Below, one piece after another: positions 19,401-25,971 of a stretch of DNA of 64,000 nucleotides. This DNA comes from Pedobacter sp. N36a (GTDB lineage: Bacteria; Bacteroidota; Bacteroidia; Sphingobacteriales; Sphingobacteriaceae). The DNA lies in NCBI RefSeq assembly GCF_014472395.1, contig NZ_JACSZW010000004.1, positions 310,001 through 374,000 on the forward strand, in the 5' to 3' direction. A model generated the notes under the pieces. It made no database searches. It saw nothing but the letters and a program-made list of their open reading frames with translations, and was not told where the DNA came from. Position 1 is the first letter of the stretch. Each line of letters opens with the position of its first letter. Both the position numbers and the translations under genes were made by a program.

Positions 19401-19822
19401 CCATTGCTAAACCAACGCACCTGGAACAAGGTGATCACCTGTCCCTCTGTATTTTCAAATGAGGCTAATAATACGGAGTAAGCGGTATGGTCTCTCAGTT
19501 TTTGAGTGGTTGCTTTTAGCTCCCCTTCGTTCTGAATATTACCATAATGACCATATACATAAGTCTCTTCCGTTCTATCTCCTTTTTTCTCTACTCCAGA
19601 ACTCTGGTTATAAAAACGATCTCCTTTCACTGGAACCAGCAAAGTGAGCAAGGCATCAATAAACGTACTTTTACCAGAGGCATTTGCGCCTGTCAGCAGG
19701 GAATTGTTTCCTTTAGGCGAAATCTTGAAGATCTCCCCATCAAATGTTCCCCAATTGTACACTTCCATGTATTGCAGACGGTATCCTGCTTTGTCGGAAC
19801 TTGTGCTAAATAAACTATACAT
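16421..19822 (-). CDS. jetC: JetC-like SMC/MukB-type ATPase of a Wadjet-like system
   Basis: The protein is a long SMC-like ATPase of 1133 aa. Walker A is GANASGKST (45-53). Two coiled-coil arms flank a central hinge-like part (about 470-620). The ABC signature LSGGEKAQ (1019-1026) and Walker B FIAIDEAF (D1058, E1059) end the protein. These features, and the DUF4194 and DUF3375 genes before it, identify the JetC/MukB-like motor of Wadjet condensins, which extrude and recognise small circular DNA such as plasmids. The start overlaps the end of jetB by 8 bases, which suggests translational coupling. A terminator follows directly, and no jetD (TOPRIM nuclease) gene lies on either side. Confidence 0.93.
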   Translation of the reverse strand: MYSLFSTSSDKAGYRLQYMEVYNWGTFDGEIFKISPKGNNSLLTGANASGKSTFIDALLTLLVPVKGDRFYNQSSGVEKKGDRTEETYVYGHYGNIQNEGELKATTQKLRDHTAYSVLLASFENTEGQVITLFQVRWFSNGELKRSFGIAHVPLEIEKDFGQFDGKGIWKRRLEKIYNYAVSKKRVEFLDGPTKYAERLAHLFGMRSVNALSLFNQVVGVKVLEDLDEFIRMNMLEYQDAEAEFIQLKESFITLMDAKTNIEKAKEQIAQLSPIDDLATQLAEIETKLEVLQKDKDTAVFWFAGKGVELITAKLDKNKEVLQQLKADLIQLKEKDEAARKQERALSMSIENEEVWKQIEKIEEEIKQAEKLRNHRQHKLESYNRLVAALDLPQNPDAHVFADSRALTQEKRSEGDAQRELEEEKKRQIKNEIDRLQEEVDNLLAVVGSLQKNKNNISGREADIREDILAHVGATKDELPFIGELIRVREEDLEWEPAIEKVLHNFALRLIVPEKYYNEVNAYVNRTNLKGRITYQRYKGFTSMGSLKRRSYEGDLLVNKLEFKNGSVYAEWLEDAIASQYNYSCAESLEEFNRYEEKALTKEGLINAVKGKHEKDDRPHIARRENFVLGWDNKDKINLLKQELSAFQEKQKENQQQLEFINQSIKKIDELKEKFYQLHSDYAVFEDLNWAVYATEIEEKKAVKESLEKTNDKVRELQKQLEIVKGQLDAIDKEKERSVKLKHDTEWMKQSLEKELTANKETLALFEGHHPEVAEFEATHEHLLNIQHVNFKAAQDTFREQNMNLGNDLRSEKHKKENAARIKINNFKQPNEQLTQKFKDWRSDVNGLPDSTNLEFIAEYQKRLQQLKEDNLPKYEQKFEAYLQETIINKIGDFRMFFENWADSIKENVKVLNEALFEIDFKSTPKTYIQLVAPDRIYEDVKTFRTLLNNAIPNGQEGEDLMEGKKLHFDRHIEPLIEKLEKEEWRKKVMDVRSWYSYKAEEFYKETGQKYKTYENMGQLSGGEKAQLTYTILGSAIAYQFGLTKEGLQNNSFRFIAIDEAFKAQDEDKARYLITLCRQLHLQLLVVTPSDNIHIVENDISFVHFVERKDERHSWLYDMPIEQFKAERAHFVKE

Positions 19823-20387
19823 ATTCCTCCAGTTTCAGTTTAAAATCTTTTAAAACATCCAGTGTTACTTTTTCCTTGATGATGCGTTGAATTTTGTAAA
19901 TCGGCTCTGCATCGGCTTCCTGCTGTTCTTTCAAATATCCCAGCTCCACGGTTTTGCGGATATAGCTGTCCAGTTCTTTTAGGAATTTCACACGGTTATA
20001 TTTTTCTGGCAGGAACAATTCAATCTCTTCACGGATCTCTTTATGGCTGATGAATTTCTCATTGCCATCGATCAGTGTAGGATTGTTATCGAAATCTTCG
20101 AGCATCTGGCGTAAAATCACCAGCACGATAGAAGTTTCAAAGCCAATCTGGCGGCGGGAGATCAATCCCATCGTGTGGCCTTCATTATTTTCAAACTGTT
20201 TAAAGAAAGCCAGGCCTTCTTCTTTTTTCAAGATCAGCTCCAAACCAATCACATTTAAATAGTGTTGAATCTCTCGCTGGTAATGAATAATATCTTCCCA
20301 AACACTGGATTGGGAGTACACCGGGCCTTTCAGCAGCCGGATGATGGCCTTGGAATAAGGCTTTGTTTTATCTTCAAAATTACTCAT
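19815..20387 (-). CDS. jetB: JetB-like (MukE-type) DUF4194 subunit
   Basis: This 190-aa protein has winged-helix character and lies between the jetA and jetC homologues with 8-base overlaps on both sides. Recognisable DUF4194 segments are the N-terminal KAIIRLLKGPVYSQSSVWED, RRQIGFETSIVLVILRQMLE and the acidic-arm region EIREEIELFLPEKYNRVKFL. In Wadjet the KITE-type JetB dimer links the kleisin JetA to the SMC heads of JetC. It has no enzymatic motif, and the identification rests on both sequence and gene order. Confidence 0.88.
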   Translation of the reverse strand: MSNFEDKTKPYSKAIIRLLKGPVYSQSSVWEDIIHYQREIQHYLNVIGLELILKKEEGLAFFKQFENNEGHTMGLISRRQIGFETSIVLVILRQMLEDFDNNPTLIDGNEKFISHKEIREEIELFLPEKYNRVKFLKELDSYIRKTVELGYLKEQQEADAEPIYKIQRIIKEKVTLDVLKDFKLKLEEYV

Positions 20388-21852
20388 TCTTTAATAGGAT
20401 TACTTCAGGTACGTTGATTGACTTCTGCCCTTGGGCGTCAAATAAAATACGCTGTGTGTTTTCTGGGTTGATGGTATGTTTGAACTCTTTGGCCACGGAT
20501 AAATATCCAAACAGCTCTGGAAGGCCATCTGCGATACCACCATCGGCTTCAATGATTTCAAATAGGGAAACGCGGGCTCTCCCTGACAATACCGTTCTGA
20601 TTTTTTTCCGCAGCAGTTCTTTATCGATCTTCGTCTGACCGAATAACTTACCCAGCTGCCTTGAACTTAAAATGTCTTTGTCTGCTAACTTAGGCCTTGT
20701 GTTATAAAGCAGTTCTTCCGGTTGTTCCAGCATCAGGCGCTGTTCAAAAAAAGGATAGATTTCCAGGTTTGATTCCAGGACCAATCCGATATCCGGACGG
20801 TTTTCCTGCTTTCCTACTTCGATCAGCATTGTTTTAATCTCCTGGATCACGTGATGTGTAACCTGGATTTTAGAACCTTCAGATTCTCTGATGATACGGC
20901 CTAATTTCTCCGCCATCTTATCATTTGCCTTATACACCTTCTGACCGGAAGCGTGCAAGTATTTCTTCATTCCTTTCAGGAAAAAATCGCCGACTACAAT
21001 CTCTCTTTCGTCTAATCTTTCGAATAGCGTATTGCTCAGCGTGGTCCATTCTTCCTGTAACACCGGATCCAGCAGGAAAGACCAGAAGGCGTAAAAACTC
21101 TTACCCTGCTGACTGTCTTTAATCTGATCCAGGGCATCGAACGTAAATTCCAGGATATGGTCTTTTGTTAAGCTCCCTTCTGCATGTTTCTGATAAATCT
21201 GTCTGGTGATCTCTTTAAAGTTATCTTCCACCTCTTTAAAGTCCGACAAAAGTTCTTTTGCCCCTTGTGTCAATTGATTATAACGTGGAATCACTTCATA
21301 ATCCTGGTAGATCTTCACCTTTTTACCTGATTTCAGCTGTTCGATCTGGTGTTCAATTTCCAGTCTTTTTTCTTCTAAAATGGCCAAACGATTGTCGCGA
21401 TCACCATTGGTGAACTCCACCAATTCTTTCAACTGATTGAAAATATCCTTGAATCTGGATTCTGTACCTACAAACTCCTTTTTCTGCAGACTCATTAACC
21501 AGTCGATGGTTTTACTGGAATGTGCAGAAATCTCGTAGAATATCTCTCCCTGGTCGTCCTGGTAATTCGTTAAAAAACCACTGTCCGTCCACTTCCTCAC
21601 ATATTTTCTGGCCTTTACCTCGTACGAGTCAAAGCTTTCAATTTCATACTCCTCATCATTGTCTACCTGCTTAAGATCCAGGAAGTCAGCCAATAAAGAA
21701 TGAACATGATCGGAGGAAACGGTAGCTTTCTCATTTATAAAAGTATTGATTAGAAATTCTATCACAATATCCCTGTTCCTCAGCTTCAGCAAATTCACAC
21801 TTGCTGAGCGATTGAGTACTTCAAGAATCCTGGCACTGTCTATCATCGGCAT
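20380..21852 (-). CDS. jetA: JetA-like (MukF/kleisin-type) DUF3375 subunit
   Basis: The first gene of the operon encodes 490 aa of DUF3375. There is an N-terminal winged-helix part (about 1-125, VNLLKLRNRDIVIEFLINTF), a helical or coiled-coil middle (about 160-245), the family-typical GKSFYAFWSFLLDP, and a C-terminal segment after about 400 (DKDILSSRQLGKLFGQTKID). JetA is the kleisin that closes the ring with JetB and JetC. An alternative ATG two codons in (21846) is possible. A -7-like element lies 16 bases upstream. Confidence 0.88.
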   Translation of the reverse strand: MPMIDSARILEVLNRSASVNLLKLRNRDIVIEFLINTFINEKATVSSDHVHSLLADFLDLKQVDNDEEYEIESFDSYEVKARKYVRKWTDSGFLTNYQDDQGEIFYEISAHSSKTIDWLMSLQKKEFVGTESRFKDIFNQLKELVEFTNGDRDNRLAILEEKRLEIEHQIEQLKSGKKVKIYQDYEVIPRYNQLTQGAKELLSDFKEVEDNFKEITRQIYQKHAEGSLTKDHILEFTFDALDQIKDSQQGKSFYAFWSFLLDPVLQEEWTTLSNTLFERLDEREIVVGDFFLKGMKKYLHASGQKVYKANDKMAEKLGRIIRESEGSKIQVTHHVIQEIKTMLIEVGKQENRPDIGLVLESNLEIYPFFEQRLMLEQPEELLYNTRPKLADKDILSSRQLGKLFGQTKIDKELLRKKIRTVLSGRARVSLFEIIEADGGIADGLPELFGYLSVAKEFKHTINPENTQRILFDAQGQKSINVPEVILLKNE

Positions 21853-21867
21853 AAGTTAAAAAGACCG

Positions 21868-21875
21868 CAAAAGTA
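21868..21875 (-). promoter_or_regulatory. Possible -7 element of the jet operon
   Basis: The minus strand reads TACTTTTG (TAnnTTTG), 16 bases before the jetA ATG, which would give a very short leader. No clear -33 box. Confidence 0.4.
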
Positions 21876-21987
21876 CGCAAAATCTGACCTAAAGGCCCAT
21901 TTTGCGCTGATATTTTAAAGAATTAAGCTATTGAATTCCTGGCATTCCAGAGCTCCTAAAAGCTCCGAATCAGGACAATAGAAAGAA

Positions 21988-22002
21988 CTGTCTATCAGAC
22001 AG
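21988..22002 (-). terminator. Possible weak terminator after the peroxidase operon
   Basis: CTGTCT (21988-21993) pairs with AGACAG (21997-22002) around a 3-base loop. On the minus strand TTCTTTCTATTG follows. The stem is short. Confidence 0.35.
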
Positions 22003-22064
22003 ATTGCGAGAAATCCAGGAGGACCTCCGCTGATATTTTGAGGAAAAAGCCTGAAATAAAGAAA

Positions 22065-23186
22065 TTATCTTGGCAATTCCGGTCTTCTCATGTGGTACTG
22101 TGTTGCGGTAATTGCGTTCATAAAAGCCACTACAGCCTTCACCTCTGCATTGGTTAATTTCAATGGTTTTAACAGTGGATCAGTTTTCGGATATAAAGGA
22201 TCTGCTTTGGCCTGTGCTGCTGTTGGATCGACCATGTGCATGCCGCTATTGTAAATATTAACCACCCCAGTCATGCTGTCGAACATGCCATTGTGCATCC
22301 ATGGGCCGGTATGCATCACATCTCTTAAGGAAGGGGTTCTGAATTTCCCTACATCTTCCTTTTTACCGGTGATCAGGTGCCTTCCTAAATCCTGGTATTT
22401 GCGCTTATAGTAAGTCAAGCCGATATTATGAAACTCTTCGTCCGTCAGGTATTTTCCATTGTGACAGTTCATACACCTCGCTTTAGTACGGAAAAGGTGC
22501 AGTCCATGAAGCTCCTGATCGTCTAAAACTTTGGTTTCTCCATCCAGAAAACGGTCAAACTTACTTCTTCTGCTTCTGATCGTTCTTTCAAATTCACCTA
22601 TCGACTCCACAATTTGTGGATAAGTGATCTTTTCTTTTCCATAAGCCTTCAGGAACAATTCTCTATAGCCTTTGATCTTCCCTAATTTTTTAGGTAAAGC
22701 CTCAGGCTTCATGTTCATCTCATGGTGCGCCGTAATCGGGCCATCTACCTGAGACTCCAATGTTGCCGCCCTGCCATCCCAGAACAAAGTTTTGCGTTCC
22801 GCTACATTGAGCAGTGTAGGCGTATTTCTATTGCCCTGCAAATGATCATTTCCGAGTGCTACGGCACGTTTATCGCCCCAGGCGATTTCCGGGTCGTGAC
22901 AGCTGCTGCAGGAAACCTGATTGGAACCAGAAAGTAATGGATCAAAAAACAAGAGTTGTCCCAGCATCACCTTTGGTTCAGCCATTACCTTAAAATAATT
23001 GCTGTCGATAGCTGGCAAGGAACTCATTTCCGTCCAGTTTACACCACTATCAATTGTCGGCTTTGGCCATTCACTGACCGGTTTACTGTATTGTGCTCTT
23101 AATGAAGTCTGTTCATCTTCTGCGTAAAAAGCGGATCCGACCACGAAGATCAACAGAAAAGAAAGGATGATAAATATTCTATTCAT
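22065..23186 (-). CDS. Di-haem cytochrome c peroxidase (CcpA/MauG family)
   Basis: A signal-anchor or signal peptide (about 4-20) sends the protein to the periplasm. Two haem c motifs are present, CSSCH (93-97) and CMNCH (238-242), and the family sequences NTPTLLNVAERKTLFWDGRA, GEFERTIRSRRSKFDRFL and LRDVMHTGPWMHNGMFDS. The length of 373 aa fits. Members reduce H2O2 using two haems or carry out MauG-like oxidation. It is the last gene of a four-gene operon, 9 bases after the DUF6850 gene, behind a TonB receptor and a DUF4876 lipoprotein. That linkage suggests a role in processing an imported metal complex or ligand, which is inference. Confidence 0.92.
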   Translation of the reverse strand: MNRIFIILSFLLIFVVGSAFYAEDEQTSLRAQYSKPVSEWPKPTIDSGVNWTEMSSLPAIDSNYFKVMAEPKVMLGQLLFFDPLLSGSNQVSCSSCHDPEIAWGDKRAVALGNDHLQGNRNTPTLLNVAERKTLFWDGRAATLESQVDGPITAHHEMNMKPEALPKKLGKIKGYRELFLKAYGKEKITYPQIVESIGEFERTIRSRRSKFDRFLDGETKVLDDQELHGLHLFRTKARCMNCHNGKYLTDEEFHNIGLTYYKRKYQDLGRHLITGKKEDVGKFRTPSLRDVMHTGPWMHNGMFDSMTGVVNIYNSGMHMVDPTAAQAKADPLYPKTDPLLKPLKLTNAEVKAVVAFMNAITATQYHMRRPELPR

Positions 23187-23195
23187 TATAAATTA

Positions 23196-24749
23196 TTAAA
23201 AAGTAATTCCTCCAGTCAGCAGGAATTGGTTACCGGTATATTTTGTGTCGAAAGCGGTATAGCTGTACACCGATTTCAGGGAGATGCCCATTCCATTTTT
23301 AAGGGGATAATCCCATCTGGCGGACAAATTTAACTGTTGATAGTCAGAAACATGGTAGGCATAATTACTTTCCAGCATGCGATAAACCGCGCTGGAGGCA
23401 TTTAAATCTGACCATGAGCGCGTTGCATCGGTATTTTTAGAAATCTTTCCAGCCACCGCAGCCTGCAGCAATGATTTCCCCAGTACACTGGTTAGCCCAA
23501 GGTTTATCCCACCACTAATCGCTCTAAAATCCATGCTTCTTGCCGGATCTGCATATTCCGTTCTCTCTGCGGTATAACCGATATCGGCCAATACTTGCCA
23601 GGACATTGTTTTTTGCTTTTGCACATTGTAAATTCCTGTTAAGCGAAATTCAGACTGCTCGTTCAGGTAATTTTTACTGGAAGCAATCTTTACATAACTC
23701 CCTTGTCCGCGGTTGTCAAATTTCGACTCTATTCCGCTTCTTTGCTCATTTCTGGCGGCTATTTTCAGGCCATACTGACGCTCCTGGTCTCCCAGTAAAT
23801 AAGCCAGTTCCCCTTTCCAAAGCTTCGATTTCAGCTCTGCCATCGGCAGGGCTTCCAAAACGATTCGTATGGTTTTATCAAAAGAGAAGTCGCGGTATTC
23901 CAAAGTAGAAAACAAACCAATCTTATCTTTCGGGGCCAATTGCAGCTGGAAGCCATAACCTCCACCATTATAATAGCTTTCCGTTCTGTTGCCGGCAAAC
24001 AGCTTATTATCTGTTCCCAGTCCTGTCATGTGATAAACCACTGGGGAACCCAGCTGATTATAAAACTTGATGATGTTTTCCTGCGTATACTTTCTGGCAG
24101 AAAGGCCAATTGCCAAATGGTATTTTTGATTTAGGGCACGAGCAGCACCCAGTTCAAATTCCAGGTCTGACACCACATTTTTCGGTCTTGGGTCGATGTC
24201 TCGATATTCCAGCAAAGCCCTATATTTTCCAGAAATACCCAGCATCGTTTTACCGAGCTGAATCCCATATCCACCACTAAAAGAATACTGCTCATAGGAA
24301 AGGTCACCACCCACCGTATCCGCCATCACATAAGGCGCTATAATGGCATAATCAGAACTTTCATTCCAAAGCACGTTTTTCCTTTTTCCGTTGGAATAGG
24401 CTGCCGATCCCCATAGCACATCTTTATCTTTATGTTTCAATAGCGCCTCTGTATCGAAACCAAAACGTTGTCCGCCCTTTCCTTGCTGCATTTCATACCT
24501 TCCCTGTTTATCCGCTGTATACCCCAGGCTCAGCTCCGTTAAAGAAGAATTCCGCGAATAGTATTTCATGGCAGGATTCGTATAAAAGCCATCGGTAAAA
24601 CGGGTCAATGGCGCATGGTATTCCTTCAGTTTTTGCCGCAGCATAAGGCTGTCCAGACCCAAGCTGTCCAGCTTAGCCGTATCACTGGCATGGGAAAAAC
24701 CGATGCCAGCGACCATGATCACTATAAAAACCTTTAATTGCTTTAACAT
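23196..24749 (-). CDS. DUF6850-like outer membrane beta-barrel protein
   Basis: The 517-aa protein has a signal peptide (about 1-21, ending FSHAS) and then a run of amphipathic strands with Tyr/Gly-rich turns (SLTELSLGYTADKQGRYEMQ, SYEQYSFSGGYGIQLGKTML, YNGGGYGFQLQL), ending FLLTGGITF. I assign it to DUF6850 from overall character and its fixed position between a DUF4876 lipoprotein and a TonB receptor; the exact family should be confirmed by profile search. No plug domain is seen, so it is probably a channel or scaffold in the outer membrane. It is separated from its neighbours by only 6 and 9 bases. Confidence 0.75.
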   Translation of the reverse strand: MLKQLKVFIVIMVAGIGFSHASDTAKLDSLGLDSLMLRQKLKEYHAPLTRFTDGFYTNPAMKYYSRNSSLTELSLGYTADKQGRYEMQQGKGGQRFGFDTEALLKHKDKDVLWGSAAYSNGKRKNVLWNESSDYAIIAPYVMADTVGGDLSYEQYSFSGGYGIQLGKTMLGISGKYRALLEYRDIDPRPKNVVSDLEFELGAARALNQKYHLAIGLSARKYTQENIIKFYNQLGSPVVYHMTGLGTDNKLFAGNRTESYYNGGGYGFQLQLAPKDKIGLFSTLEYRDFSFDKTIRIVLEALPMAELKSKLWKGELAYLLGDQERQYGLKIAARNEQRSGIESKFDNRGQGSYVKIASSKNYLNEQSEFRLTGIYNVQKQKTMSWQVLADIGYTAERTEYADPARSMDFRAISGGINLGLTSVLGKSLLQAAVAGKISKNTDATRSWSDLNASSAVYRMLESNYAYHVSDYQQLNLSARWDYPLKNGMGISLKSVYSYTAFDTKYTGNQFLLTGGITF

Positions 24750-24755
24750 TTTCTT

Positions 24756-25964
24756 TTATTGCATTAAGTAAGGTTTAGCTTCCGCCTCAAAGTCTAAACT
24801 AGAGTTATTGGTATCTTTCAAAATCACCCTACCTTCAGTAGTTGTAGAAAGCACCTTACGTCTTACACTTTTACCGAATCTGGTTTTATCAGCACTCAGT
24901 TTACCGCAGAAAGTCCAGCCCATATCCAAAGAAGGGTCCGTTACAATCCATTGAAAATCCGACTGCACGCTTAAGTTTACGGCATCAATGATCCAGCTGT
25001 TTGGAATTTTATATTCTTCCTGATCCATTGGATAAACTACTCCGCCAACCTGCAGGTTATAGCTATAGTCGTATTTTTGATGGGTCAAAAAGTCATCCGT
25101 ACCATTCGGGAATTTCGCCAGCACATAGCTGGTGAACCCTCTGTTGTGAAGGACCATTCTACCGTAAACATTCTCCATATTTTTTACCTGTGGATTGTCG
25201 ATATCATCGGCATCCTCGTTAAAAATCTCGAAATCGGCCTTTCTCAGGTCAATAGAAACCGGGTTATATTCTTTATGGTTGATGGCATCATCAGCAATCA
25301 CTATAGATTTTCCTGGCAATACGGGATATTGCGTTCCGGAACCTGGCACCTTAATCACCGAACCTACTGCTACCGCTTCCGACATCACATTCGGTGTATA
25401 ATCTCTCTTTTGCGTCGTTAAAAAGTCCGACTGTCCAATCACCAATCCATCTGCATATAGCGTTTGTGCGGAATTGTTATAGATGACAAAGTATTTATCA
25501 CCCAGGTAAAGTTTGTTTTCAGGTGTTTGTGTTCCGGTGAAAAATATCTCCTGAATTACAAATCCTTCTCCTTCTTCCACAATAAACAGGGCTAAACTTT
25601 CCGAATGCTGTGCACCAGTGAGCACCATTCCTTGTTTCAAACCAGCTACCTTTTTCGTCTTCGATTTTCCTTGCTCGGTATAAGTGATCTGACCAGCCAG
25701 GCTTACATCATAAGAACCTTCGCCCAAAGTGATGTTCATTTTCTGCTGATCTACATTCGTACTTAGGGTTTCTTTACCCGTGTTGATCTCTTTGAAAGTA
25801 ACTTTTACTTCCGAAAGCTTCGCATCAGTAAGGCCTGATGGGTTTTCAAGCACCAAGTTTAAAGCGATTTGCTTCGAGTCAAGAACGCTGTCTTTCTTAC
25901 AAGCATTGAGCATCAATAGTGCACAAAGGGGGATCCATAAATTACGCAAAGTCATCTTCATCAT
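24756..25964 (-). CDS. DUF4876 lipoprotein
   Basis: A lipoprotein signal ends in LNAC (lipid-bearing C22). The following 380 residues fit DUF4876: an N-terminal Ig-like part (about 30-120, LNLVLENPSGLTDAKLSEVK) and a larger domain with FVIQEIFFTGTQTPENKLYL, DKYFVIYNNSAQTLYADGLV and GKSIVIADDAINHKEYNP. Such lipoproteins are found with TonB receptors and probably act as surface binding partners. It is 7 bases after the receptor gene and 6 before the barrel gene, so the four genes form one transcript. The ligand is unknown. Confidence 0.82.
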   Translation of the reverse strand: MMKMTLRNLWIPLCALLMLNACKKDSVLDSKQIALNLVLENPSGLTDAKLSEVKVTFKEINTGKETLSTNVDQQKMNITLGEGSYDVSLAGQITYTEQGKSKTKKVAGLKQGMVLTGAQHSESLALFIVEEGEGFVIQEIFFTGTQTPENKLYLGDKYFVIYNNSAQTLYADGLVIGQSDFLTTQKRDYTPNVMSEAVAVGSVIKVPGSGTQYPVLPGKSIVIADDAINHKEYNPVSIDLRKADFEIFNEDADDIDNPQVKNMENVYGRMVLHNRGFTSYVLAKFPNGTDDFLTHQKYDYSYNLQVGGVVYPMDQEEYKIPNSWIIDAVNLSVQSDFQWIVTDPSLDMGWTFCGKLSADKTRFGKSVRRKVLSTTTEGRVILKDTNNSSLDFEAEAKPYLMQ

Positions 25965-25971
25965 CTCTTTA

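Noticed and set aside
16669..19813. Several open frames on the plus strand across jetC
   Set aside because: They lie opposite a long, clear ATPase gene and show the low-complexity Phe/Leu/Ser-rich composition of antisense frames.
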